NCBI GenBank assembly: GCA_030998015.1 | Contig: JARWMV010000240.1 | Span: 992,001-1,056,000 of the forward strand | From: Ceratorhiza oryzae-sativae | Taxonomy: Eukaryota; Basidiomycota; Agaricomycetes; Cantharellales; Ceratobasidiaceae | Reading direction: 5' to 3' | Length of the DNA: 64,000 nt | Part shown: positions 22,326 through 33,813 of the stretch, in pieces | How the letters are laid out: each line of letters begins with the position of its first letter | Numbering within the stretch: the stretch's first letter is position 1 | Position numbers and translations under genes: made by a program | Notes under the pieces: generated by a model | Database searches by the model: none | What the model was told of the DNA's origin: nothing | What the model saw: the letters and a program-made list of their open reading frames with translations, nothing else

Positions 22326-25300
22326 CTATCGGGAGTCAAACAAACCAGACAACCCCCCAAGATGCCAGCCGTCCACCGGGACCCAGGACCGTATTTCATC
22401 CCATCCGGCGTTTGATTCTTCAGACATCAGGCGCGACTCAAATGCAGATGTCATTTCCTCGTCAACCAACAGGAGATTGGGATGTGAGGTAGCAAATGCC
22501 AACGTTTCAGTGCTGGCTCGGCCAAGCATGGTAATCACGTTCTGGATAAATGGTACGATATATGCTGCTTGTTCGGTATCAGATGGCCTGTTGCACATCA
22601 CAAGGTGAACCACAGCAAGAAACCCTGGAATTCCGTCTTTTGCGAGTTGCGCGCTGGCATCGTCTGGGCTTTCAGACGATCGCTTCACCGCTAGTTCAAG
22701 AATGCTGGCGATAAGATCCAAAACAAGAGGCGTGTATTCCGGGATACGTGCAACGGCGACCAGCGCTTCCATTGTCTCGCTCCGATGCATAAATTCCCCT
22801 AAATAGCTCGACCTAGAGGTTGGAGAAACGAAATCAAGTGGCAGCAAATGCCGAGATCGCCCAATATAAACTGCACTTCCGACAAATGCCCGGGTATTTT
22901 GGCGAGGAGATGGATGAGAGTTTTGAGAGATGGCGGTGTCATTCCGCCTTCACGGAGAATCGAATCTTCAAAGCTCTCGATGAGGAATATTCCCAAGCAT
23001 TTACGCAGAGTTTCCGAAGGTAGTTTCGAGACACTGCAGTCTACCATTTGGACAAAGTGTGAAAGAGCTCTAGATTTTCGATTGCCATCCAACAAATCAT
23101 GCCTTGTCCAGATTCCATCGTGGCTCGACGATAAAGCGCCGCGACTGCTGTTTCCGTAAGATCTGCCATGTGCAGAATGTCAATCTGAGACAAAGCCACG
23201 GTAGTCACGCATAGCAGCTGCGATAGACTCCACCCCGCGAGATCCACACGTTGGTCTAAACTGACTTGCTTCGGCCAAATTGAGATGACCCGCTGTAGAG
23301 TTTCCTTGTTCGAAACGTCAATGGAAAACTCGTTCATCATATTTAACCATTGCGTGACTAGCGTGGGACCAATGCTTTCGAGAGCCCATACCACAGACAT
23401 TTCGACCTCGGGCATTGCCTCGATACTCGCAGAGCTCATCAATTTCACAAAGTTGGAGAGTAGACCATCTTCGTCGCCAAGATCATTTGGCGGTATATAA
23501 CGGTTGGTCCCCGTATTAGCCAGAGCAACACGAAATTCTGGGAGAATGTCGACGTTTGAGGGTTGAGGAAGAGTGGTGCTCAATCGTGACATCGGATTTA
23601 GGTTTGCGGATTGGGCAGCTAGGCGAAGGGAATCCAAAAGGAATACGAGGCGGTGTGGCGTTATGCGTGTTCGACCATTGTTGTGCAGTGTCAGGAGGAC
23701 ACCAGAACGAAATAACGCACGACTATAGCGGGCTCGTAGTTCGAGCAAGGAAAGCTCCTTTCCAAAAATGATCGTCTCAACCGGTCCCTGGTTGGCAAGT
23801 GACCGCAGTTCTAGAGGTTGGTCTTTATCGCTGGAGGTTTCAGCCGGGGACTTTGAGGATTGGGAGAGGGGCTTGGGATGTGAGATGTCTTGTGGTAGTT
23901 CGGGTTTGGTATGATAGATGGAAACCACGATTTCCGTCAATCGGAATTCAGCGGCAGTAAGAAGAGCATATGCATCGGAGCTAAATTCGGGACAGTCATT
24001 ACTCCAGATAGAATCGATGGCGTCTAATGCTTGCTGAGCGGGGCTGTTGGGGATCTGCAACGAAGGAAAACCCCATGATGGTAAATAACCGGCGATTGGG
24101 ACTGGTTCTGACATACATCTTGTCCCGCAGACCTGCTACTCCGATCGATGTTTGCGCCATCCCAGTCATTGGTTTCCAAATAATGGACCAATGCTGGTAG
24201 TGCACCGCTATATCGAGCGACGTTGATTCCCTGACACGCTTTGAGATCTCTCTGCTGTCGGATGTTTGCTTCGCGCAGGCGGTTGCAGGTGTGGTCAAAC
24301 AAGGACCTCGCCATGGCTCTAAACTTGGTGTCCCGTTTAAGCTTCCGATTCGGCGTCGCTCGGCGGAACAACTTCATAAAACGATTCAACATGTTGGGCT
24401 GTGTGGATTTAAGAGACAGTCTCGAAGCTGATTTCTTGTCCTTGGCGTCTTGCGGAACCTGTAAACCGGCCAACGCTTGACACGCACAATCGCTGACGAC
24501 AGGATCTTGGGCGTTTTCGGCCAGCCAGGATAATGCCTCCAAGTCATTATTGGATGATTTTACAGAGTGATCGTCGTTGTCGGCGTTTCCGAACCGAGGC
24601 TGAAGGGTTTGCCCGGGCCGGACTAATTGAAGCAACGCTTTCAAGTATTTTGACAGTTGTGTTACATACGGGCAGGACGGGTATATGGCAGCGGATATAA
24701 TGGTTCCCATATAGGACGCCAGTGCTGCGGCGGCTATTATAACAGGAGCGACCGCGATGCTCGTATGGATTGTCCAGAGATATATGCAGAGACCAAGCGA
24801 GAACAGCAGGAGCGATAGATGCAGTAGAGACGGGAGCAGGTCAATGATGTGCAAGGCACGCCATTTTATCATCCCGTTCAGCCTTGCTTGGTGCAGATGC
24901 GCATATGCACGAGCCGACCGTGAGCGAGAAGCGGTAAAAGCCGACAGCCACTCTTTGGCGAGCATAGCGATAAGGGCTGCACCAACAGACAGAAATAGCG
25001 AGGTGAACCATAGTCCGTTTATCCATAAGGCTGAGGGAGGCACCGAGAAGGGAGGGCGTTCGACTGGGGGGAGGTTCTGGGGACTACCCTGCTCGACCCG
25101 CTGCTGCGACTGGGCAATGGCGAGAAGCAGAGTGACGGTGACATCGCCGGAATCCTCCTGAAGGAGGTTTTTAGACTCGATGAGCAGAGTGGTCAATATT
25201 GCAGAGAACAATGCGGCCTAGGGTGGTATGCTGAGTTAGTAGATGGTCGCAGGGGTGTTAGGATGCTCACAAAAAGGAGCATCACGTCGAGGTTTTCATT

Positions 25301-25625
25301 TTTCTCCTTGACAAGCTCGGTATCATGATCGCTTGCCTCTTGCACGTATAGTTGCCATATACCTGCGTCGGGTGCCAGCTCTTCGCCTGGCTTGTCAGCC
25401 GTCAAGCGTTCGTAAGGTTTCAGGTGGGTGATGGTTGCGTCCTCTCGAGGGAGGTACGATGTACTCTAGATCATCGTGGCGTTAACGTTAGAATAAAACA
25501 GATGTCAAGTAAAAACTTCGGCGTCTGCCTACCTCTTTGGCGCTCTGCTTTGATCCCCCACCTGGTTTAAGCCCTGATACCTTGAGGTGTGTCAGCCACA
25601 CGGTCTCAATAGGTGGCACGGCCAT
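22326..25625 (-). CDS. DUF6535-type membrane protein, copy B
   Basis: Four exons by splice signals and phase: 25,533-25,625 (ATG MAVPPIETVW), 25,271-25,465, 24,117-25,217 and 22,326-24,054, with introns of 67, 53 and 62 nt. The domain order matches copy A: DAGIWQLYVQEA, then WINGLWF...AMLAKEWL and three more membrane helices, then a long helical tail ending GGLSGLFDSR. The last exon totals 1,729 nt, two bases short of a whole frame; breaks fall near 23,085 and 22,852 where alignment to copy A each time asks for one extra base. It is either a young pseudogene or a sequence with two one-base errors. The first exon, found by phase alone, shows that this family's N-terminus is spliced. Function unknown. 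Confidence 0.78.
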
Positions 25626-26047
25626 GTCCTGAAGCCTCAACGAATGCCAACGTTCACCAGAAATCTACTTATCCACAGGGGAGGGCGATTAATCTCACAG
25701 CAGGCCTGTCCCCGAGTCAAGTTGAGGTGGATCAAGTGATGATCACTGGCACAGCATCACGCCGGGTATTTACCTCCTCGCGTCACGTGGACCAGATCCA
25801 TGTTTTGACGCCAGCGCAAGTCTCGTTTTGAGGAGCGTAAGCCGTGGACTGGCCTCTGCGTCGCGCATGAACTAGCCCCGATCGTCTCGCCTCGCGCAGA
25901 AGTTGCAGTCGTACGCCCAATCTTGCGCCCAATCACAGTTGATTCAAGATCTGGTCACGTGAGCCTCACTCCGGTTTTGCTCCCGCATTGTGCTTGTCCA
26001 CACCACGAGCCCCACAGATCTAGGTACACATTCATTTAGTAACTGCC
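25626..26047. promoter_or_regulatory. Shared upstream region of divergent genes
   Basis: About 420 bp between the start of DUF6535 copy B (minus) and RCC1 (plus). It must contain both promoters. I see no clear TATA box; CACGTGA and GTCACGTG-like cores occur (25,793 and 25,953), which are E-box-like but too short to assign. Confidence 0.4.
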
Positions 26048-28304
26048 ATGTCTCGCCGCCAGAGTATGACCATGTCTGTCGAGATACCTGTACCACGGAC
26101 GCCTCCAGGCAAGAAGCGGAGAAAGGACAACCAAACAACGCCGGTATCGCCCGTCAAGACCAGCATGCCGCCACCACCCTCGAAGAAGCGGAAGAGGATC
26201 GGTGGCAAGACGCATGATGAAGAGGTTCGGAGGATCGTTACGCCGGCGTACGAGTTACAATGAGCTAATGGCTCCCATTGTTCTTCTAGCCACCCACTCA
26301 CCGCACGCGAGCAGCGTCTCGCGATCTCTCGACCACACCAGCTCGAGAGCTCTCCCGACCAGCGCTATCGAACACACAGAGCGCTCGACCGCCCTCTGTA
26401 GCTCGGTCTTCTCGCGCTCCTTCGGTCGCTCGTTCAGCCCGAGCAGCGTCCGTTCCACGCTCGAGCCGTGCGCCGTCCCTACCGCGCTCAGTCCGTGGGG
26501 GCTCACGCGCGAGCTCGGTAGCTCGGTCGACTCGTGCTACGTCTGTGCCGCGCTCGCCTGGTCGGCCACGAGTGACGACATTGCTCCCGCTCAAAAAGCC
26601 TCCGTTTAACCCACTTCCGGCTGTTCGCGCACCCAAGCGCCCGGCAGCACAGATATTCGTATTTGGGAATGGGGACATGGGTCAGTTTGGATTGGGCACA
26701 GGTGTGTATTTACTGTTTCTGCCTGCATGGCGAGGCTAACATCTCACTCTCAGACGCCCTCGGTGACATATCTCGCCCGAGACAACATGTTTGGTTCAAG
26801 GAGGCAATCGCAGGTGGCATTCTAGGCAGCGAACCGGGTGCAGGTATCGACGACCTTTGCGCAGGTGGCATGCATACGCTCGCCGTGGACGAGTCGGGCA
26901 AGGTGAGATCAAGTCTCATCTTTATTACTTCCTGGCTGACGTGTTATCCTAGGTCTGGACATGGGTATGGACATTGCATCTAACAATGGTTCACATCAAC
27001 TCAACGAGATAGACAGGGTATCAACGACAACGCTGCACTGGGACGGCCGACCGTTGGTGTGACACATCCAGAAAAGCCAAACGAGATTTTGGAAGCTGAG
27101 GTGTTGGAGACGCAACCCATGGTCGTTCAGGTACGTCATATCATGCGGCGCCACGCTCACTTGCCGACTTTCATATTCAGACTCTGCTCGAAGAGGGGTT
27201 TCGTGCGATCAATGTTTGCGCTGGGGACTCGATTAGTGTAGCGCTTGGCGAAGGTGGCGCAATTCGCGTCTGGGGAAGCTTCCGCGTGCGTATTCAATTC
27301 CGTTTTGCCTTTCTCCCACCTAATGCTTGCCTAGTCGTCAGATGGGCTCCTCGGATTCGATCCCTCGGCGCCTCGCGTTACCCAAGTCCTACCAACTGTT
27401 CCTGAGAAACTCGCCCGCGAACGATTCACCCAGATTACGTGCGGTACAGACCACGTCCTTGCTCTCACCGCCAAAGGTGTGGTCGTCGCCTGGGGTAACG
27501 GCCAACAAGCGCAACTCGGTCGTCGAATCATCGAACGACGCAAAATCAACGGACTCGTCCCGCACCGTCTGGCCCTCCGCCGAGTCCGTGTGGTCGGGTC
27601 TGGGAGCTACCATTCGTTCGCGGTCGACGACAAGGGAGAGGTCTGGGCTTGGGGTCTCAATTCAATGAGACAGTGTGGTGTCGGGTCGGACGAGGATGTC
27701 GTTCGCGCAACCTACGATCGTGCCTAGGCTGAGTCCGTCAAAGCTCGGAAAGGGACGAAGGGTGGTGGCAGTCTCTGGTGGCGAGCATCATAGCATTTTT
27801 TTGCTCAACGATGGGAGCGTCTATGGATGTGGACGATGCGACGGGTTCGAGCTCGGGCTGGCAGACGAACATCCAGCGATGATGGAGCTCAAGGCGAGGG
27901 TCAAGGCAGCCAAGGAAGAGGCCGAAGAAGATTGGGTCAAAAACGGCGGTACACTCTCCGAGATGCCCCCGTTCATCACAGACGAATACGTCCCCGAGCC
28001 TGTCCAGATATTCTTCCCTCCCCCTCCGACTGCGTCGGACCCCGACCCTGCTCTGATGCATGGCGACAAGACGACCAAGATTGCGTCCATCTCGGTCGGC
28101 ACACGACATAACTTGGCCGTGTCAGAGGCCGGGCATGCGTATAGCTGGGGGTACGGCAACCAGTGCCAGTTGGGACTAGGACCGAATGTCGAAGCTCAGA
28201 ACGTTCCGAAGAGGGTGCGCAGCAAGGCCATGGAAGGGTGGAAGGTTATCGGGTGTGCCGCTGGAGGACAACACTGCTTGCTGATGTGCACCAAGGATGA
28301 CTGA
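26048..28304 (+). CDS. RCC1-type Ran guanine nucleotide exchange factor
   Basis: Chromatin-bound GEF that loads GTP on Ran and so sets nuclear transport direction (Prp20/Pim1/SRM1 in yeasts). Exons: 26,048 to about 26,222, about 26,290-26,701, 26,754-26,902, a 12-base exon 26,953-26,964, 27,017-27,130, 27,181-27,285 and 27,335-28,304. The N-terminus is basic with nuclear-localisation-like KKRRK and KKRKR clusters, followed by an Arg/Ser/Ala repeat region. The propeller has RCC1 signatures: FGNGDMGQFGLG, VWTWG-INDNAALG, VVVAWGNGQQAQLG, EVWAWGLNSMRQCGVG and SWGYGNQCQLGLG. One extra base near 27,703 breaks the frame in the last exon. Because this gene is normally essential and single copy, the break is more likely sequence error than inactivation. 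Confidence 0.9.
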
Positions 28305-29133
28305 GCAGGCCGGGTGGCGTGGATGTGGCGTGCGATTTGTCGATCACACGTTTGTGTTCTTTCCACGGCAATGACCCTGGCTGGATCACTTTGTTTCGGC
28401 GACCCCGGTGATCCCGGACTTTTTTCAACGGATTGTCCACATATATCATCTCCTTAATTGATTGAGTCAATCATGAATGGAACAGGGGTGCGGTTGCTAG
28501 GCTGTCCGAGCAAAACCCGACGCACAAGGGGACAGACGATAGAGGCATGGTATCGGCCTCATCGGTCAGATCAGGCAGATCCGATGGTTGATTCTCGGAT
28601 GCCGCTCTAGCAGAAGACGGGTGTGTTTCAGCCTTGTTGGCCACATTTGAGGGCTGGGTCGAAGGGTTGAGCATCGACGAGAGGGGTGCGGCTGGTCTGG
28701 TATTTAGAGAGAGCTGATAAGTCATGACGTCGTCAAGGTCGCCGGCACGATTGAGGCTAGTGTCAAGCCGACGGGATACGCGGCTGCAGGTGTAGCTTTG
28801 TGTCCGGCTCGGCCTTCTAATGTGCGAAGCCGTTCCTAAGGAGCGATCGGTCAGGTCATCAAGGACTGAGCTATATGCGGGCGGCTATCTCCTCAGTTCA
28901 ATCTTTCTCGGGTTGAGGCTGAGTATATATAACTCCTCTTGGCGAGGCACGGTTCCTAACTCAACACTTGTCGCTTTTCCCCTCCTCGCTCTCTTTGCGC
29001 CTTCTTCTTTCAGCACCGTCGTTGAACGCGGTCTTTTATCATCTTTTCTGAATCATTTACCTCTCTCCTCTGCGAGTAGCTGGGCATAACTTTCACTTGA
29101 TATTTTCATTCGATTTCATTGTTCCATCCGAAG
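28305..29133. other. Intergenic region, no gene supported
   Basis: The 3' side of RCC1 and the promoter of the next gene. A pyrimidine-rich stretch at about 28,960-29,050 (CTTTTCCCCTCCTCGCTCTC-like) and TATATAA at 28,924-28,930 lie upstream of the 29,134 start and look like a core promoter with TATA. The 84-codon minus ORF at 28,471-28,725 is Ser/Pro-rich and not convincing. Confidence 0.45.
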
Positions 29134-30143
29134 ATGATGTTCTTCTCGACTTTGGCTCTTCTCGCCGCTTCGTCCTTCGTATCGGCTGTGCCCGTTGCGC
29201 CGTACAATCCGCCTAGCATTCAGGCTTGCTCGCTGACTGGCGTCAAGCCAAATCTCGGTGGTACGACATTGACCGCGCCAGCCGGTACGCTGGTCAACGT
29301 TGCACTCGGTGTCGGTACTCAGGTTAGTTTTGTTCATGGCCCGTATGCGTTCTCGATTGCTTATCGGTGGCTTGGTTAGAACTATACCTGTGGCTCGGCT
29401 GGGACGTTTGCCTCGGCTGGGGCGGTCGCGACGCTCTTTGATGTTTCTTGCTTGGCAAAGGCAGGTCCCATTTTGGATGGGCTTACCAGTATGGCATTTG
29501 CGGTCACTTCCAACGTCAAGGGTGCGGCGATAGTTGGCAAGCTTGGTACGTCTCTCCAATCCCAACAAGCACACCGACTGAACCGTTTCCACCCACACAC
29601 CTATCCTCCAAGGCACTCCCTTCCAATTTGCGCATCACTACTTCATTACCAACCCCGTTGCTGGTGCCACTGGTATCACCCCTGTATTTGACGCTCGGGC
29701 TGACTCGAAAAAGGGGGATCCGACGGCGTTTGCTGCCGTGAAGAAAGTGGCTGTAAGCGTCTTTACGTGACTCCGGTCTCGTGTGTTGTCTCTCTCTGAC
29801 GTTTTGAATTAGAACGTGCCTGCTCCGACTGATCCAGCACACAATGTCGATTATCTGATGCTTCAAAACATCGGAGGCGCGCTTGGTGGATCGCTGGCGA
29901 ACAGCGTCATGCGTTTGTCCACCAAGGGCGGACAACCCCCTGCTTCGGTAAGCGCCCTTTCACACCATCAGCCCAGTCTATCGAGCGTCTACTCACCCAT
30001 GTGATTTCCACAGTGCACGGCCAACAGCACAATCACGGTTCCCTACGCGGCTCTATACTGTACGTTTCACATCACCCCCTATTCCGTTCTCGGGGATCCA
30101 ACTGATCGCCGTGATCGTATAATATCCAGGGTTCTACAAGTGA
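29134..30143 (+). CDS. Secreted DUF3455-like protein
   Basis: Six exons with phase-keeping introns: 29,134-29,322, 29,380-29,545, 29,613-29,752, 29,813-29,947, 30,014-30,059 and 30,130-30,143, giving about 229 residues. It starts with a clear signal peptide (MMFFSTLALLAASSFVSAVP). The mature part has the pattern known from fungal DUF3455 proteins: an early Cys, LGGTTLTAPAG, the YTCGSAGTFASAGAVATLFD block, then HHYF and a late VPAPTDPAHNVDYLML segment, ending WFYK. It is intact. DUF3455 proteins are small, secreted and of unknown function in fungi. The ATG at 29,134 is preferred over the adjacent one (29,137) only by convention. Confidence 0.82.
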
Positions 30144-31661
30144 TCGCGTCTTTGGTTCTGGAACCTGGTTAGTAACGGCGAATGATCCTCTGTTCCAGTG
30201 TACCGGGCCGGGCTTTCGTTCTTTGTTCTTTGGGAGATTGCGTTGCGAGATTCTGCTTCCAAGTCGTGTATTTACTTACTTTCTTTCTTTTTTGATATGG
30301 GACACTTGGTTTGCGGGTTAGCACGCGTGCGTGGCGCGATTTCTTGAGCGTTACGCTTTAGCCGAGGGGTTGAAACGGTCGAGTCCGGTCTAGTACAAAA
30401 ATTAAATTACTAGCGAGGGTTATAGCTTTCTCACCCCGAGTTGCCAGATTGGTAAGAATACCCGGCCAAAAGCCGAACGCCCAGCTAACCCGAACCAGTT
30501 CTATATATCGAAGCAAACTTTGGAACGCTCGTTAGACCTACGGCAGAAATAGCTTCTGGGGCGATTGGGGACTAGCGAGCGCTTGAAGACGGTGACGCGC
30601 TACCGCAGGCTCGCTAGAAATTGGGTGATTCGCAGGGTGACGAATTCGGTTTCAAGCGTCATAAACTATAAATTTGTGCTAATATGCGAATTCGAATCAC
30701 GAACTTGCGTGACTAGCGTGCACCGTATAGCGGAGCTCTTCGTATACGGTGGCACAGCCGCTGGTAGTGTGCCGTTTGCATGAATGCACGAATGAAGGGC
30801 AAAACGCAAAGCACCGCGAGATGAAACGGGAAACAAAAGTTTATGCATAGAATTGCCGATGATATTCATACCACAACAAGAACCAAACAACTGGTGGTCA
30901 TTGCACCAATGCGCTGGACCATCCAGTCAGCATAATCCTAGGCCTCTTCGGCTGGATCCGCCAAATTGATGCCTACTAGACGCCAAGGTACCCGACCGAG
31001 CCTCAGGGGGCCCTTTGTATCGACGAAGCAGAGGCTTTGCATCACAAGTCGAGTCTCACAGCATCTGAGGTGGACATCTGTTATTTCGATCTCTGGGAGT
31101 GGAGGGTTGCTTGCTTCTGATCTAGGACAAACAATATCACGTGACCTCGCCTTACCTCGAGCATGTGACCACGTTCTTCGTTCACCTCGGGAGTTTGTTA
31201 CGCGAAATATGCGCGCGTGAGAAATTTAAAATATGGGCGAATTTATGGAGCGCCCATTTCAAATCACAGAGTCTCATGACATGTACTTCTGGCGGACCGA
31301 GCGTGCTGTACGTGCCTGAAGGATTCCGTCGCTTCAAATGACTGCCGTAAAGGTTGATCATGAGTTGCTACCAGACAATGTCTCGGTGTATGCGTTGCTG
31401 ATGCGACTCTCTTCCTATGCTTGTTTACGATACTCGGAACCCGTATTATATGATAAAATTATGATTCCAGCGGTCCGCTATGGCTATTTATAATTCCCCG
31501 AAGCCTATGCAGCTGATTAGTGACGTCGAATAGCGGGCCGTAGCGGCAACTCGCTGGCAGAGATTTGTTGACTTGTACCTGGTGAATGCGTATAAGAGGG
31601 CAAGGTAGCAGGTATGCATATGGCACCAAACCCGCCCTGTCAAGAACACCTCGACTAGAAT
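30144..31661. other. Intergenic region, nothing supported
   Basis: 1.5 kb between two secreted-protein genes. The ORFs are short and have no recognisable content. No tRNA, repeat or mobile element stands out. The last 100 bp should contain the pectate lyase promoter. Confidence 0.5.
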
Positions 31662-33389
31662 ATGCTGACCGTTCAACTGGTAGTTACGTTGCTGGCCGGC
31701 CTGGCCTCTGGATCTGCCGTCAAGCGGGCCGCTCCCGGTGAGGATTGGCGTTTGTTGTCTGTATTGTAGTATTAACATTTGCGACCTAGTTGATGGCATT
31801 GCGGGTTATTCGACTTTGAATGGAGGAACAACTGGAGGAGCCGGAGGTTCCACAACTACGTAGGTCGTGCTGAAGCCGCTTCGATAGTATCAGTGCTCAC
31901 CACTTTGCAACCGTAGTGTTACTTCTCTTGCGGCTCTTCGTGCCGCTGTCGCCGGTACCTCGCCTAAAATCGTTAAAATATCCGGCATCATCACTGGTGG
32001 TATGTACATCTCGTAGCTTGCGTATCTGGCCCTGGAAATAACAACAACCTGGGATCAGATGGTGAAGTTATCGACGTTGGTAGCAAGTAAGACCTCGATA
32101 TCCCCATCACAACGATAGATCTCTAACCGGATTATGCAGAACCACGATTTTGGGCGTCGGAACAAACTCTGGGGTGACCGGAGGCGGATTCCGCATCAAG
32201 GTAATAAACATCATGCGGTACGATCGGTGAAGCTAATTTTGATTCGAAATTCTTCTAGGACGGCAAAAACGTGATCATTCGCAACTTGAAGCTCTCGAAA
32301 TCACCCGCACCCACAGATTTGATCGGTTTGCAAAATGCTACAAACGTTTGGATTGATGTGAGTTTCTGGTTTATGTCGCACTTACGGCTACTAATGGCGT
32401 CCTAGCATAATACGGTATGCAGTATTCGACCGCGTTGACGCCGCTTCAGCTCCTAACGTCCCTGTGTAACAGTTCTCTTCCGACCTTACTCATGGAAAGG
32501 ATTTCTACGATGGACAATGTGATATCAGTCACGCTAGCGAGTAGGTCTTTATGATGCACAACGCTCCGATAATGTGTTGTCTAATTTACCTTCTTAGCTT
32601 TGTTACCGTATCCTGGAACGTCTTCACCGAGCACTACAAGGTTTCGTTGGTTGGCCACTCCGACAACAATGGCGCCGAAGACACTGGTCACCTTCGGTGA
32701 GTCGTTCCAATATGGTTTGCTGTGACAGCTTTGTGACTTGACTTAATCACGCAGGGTTACCTATCAGTAAGTTCTCATTTCAAGCCCCAGGGGGTCACCA
32801 TGCTCAACAAAACCATAGCCACAACTATTTCCTCAACGTGAACTCGCGTCTTCCCTCGCTCCGCTTCGGAACTGGGTAAGCCATCCCAGTTTTATGTGGT
32901 TAATGGCTATTGTGACTGAATTCCACCTGAAGTCATATTTACAACAATTACATGAAGAATGCGTTTACTTCTGGCGTTGACTCTCGCGATGGGGCCCAAG
33001 TTCTCGTTGAGGTATGTCATCATAGCTTAATTGCGGTTATACGTACTAAATTTTCACCAAAATATTTCAGAGCAACGTGATGGACAGTGTTGTCCTTCCG
33101 ATTGAGACCAAGCTCAATGGTGGTTTGTGAGTACTACCCTAGCACTTGGGGTACCGGTTCTAACTTTAGTTCGCACAGTGCCGTGCAGCGCAACAATCTT
33201 CTCATCAACACAACTATGAACACCGACCTGGTGACCGGAACGCTAACAACAGTCCCGTACTCATACACGTAAGCGGCTTCGATTGGTCAATTTAAATGTA
33301 ACACTCACAAATCTTCCCAGCCTTGATGCTGCGAGCACTATGCATCTACTGTGGCGAAGAGCGCTGGAGCTGGAATCGTTACCTTCTAA
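31662..33389 (+). CDS. Secreted pectate lyase, PL1 family
   Basis: Cleaves polygalacturonate by beta-elimination outside the cell; in plant-associated fungi it softens host tissue. About 15 small exons can be joined in phase, including micro-exons of 9 bases (32,406-32,414, encoding HNT) and 12 bases (32,755-32,766). A signal peptide (MLTVQLVVTLLAGLASGSA) and a Lys-Arg site precede the mature enzyme. PL1 landmarks: GGGFRIKDGKNVIIRNLKL, the NVWIDH motif, the acidic Ca-binding region around FYDGQCDISHASDFVTVSWN, and the catalytic RxPxxR element in SRLPSLRFG. Near 33,340 one base is missing before the C-terminal tail, which then ends at TAA 33,387-33,389; the catalytic fold precedes this point. 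Confidence 0.9.
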
Positions 33390-33813
33390 ATCAAGCGCAT
33401 GTATCCTTATTCTACACAACGACGGGGAATTTCATAGCATCAGATTTATTCACATTTCACTCGATTCCACAATGCTAGTATAAAAGCCTTTCAACGTCCC
33501 CTAGGCCCCCATGCCCAGGGACTTTCCTCGACTCGTTCTTCTCGCGCCAGATCGACAAACGCCCTCGATAGCGTGTTGCCTTGCACCGCTCGGTGTCCGG
33601 ACCCTCCGATTGGTGTTCCGCACTCGGGGCATCGGCTCTGCTGCATTGCACCCCCGCACTACCAATAGAGTCACACGCCTGGCCTGAAAAAAAGAAAATA
33701 ACACCTACCTCTCCGATAACATATGGGTGTCCGTTCACGCATTCATAAAAATGGCCTGTGTGACCTAGCAGTGCGAGCTGGTCAGCACAAGTAGGGGGAA
33801 GCCTAGATTTGCT
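33390..33813. other. Convergent 3' region
   Basis: 424 bp between the convergent ends of the pectate lyase and the helicase gene. No gene, repeat or clear terminator structure is seen. Confidence 0.4.

Noticed and set aside
28471..28725. 84-codon minus ORF downstream of RCC1
   Set aside because: Ser/Pro-rich, short and overlapping the expected 3' UTR; no support.
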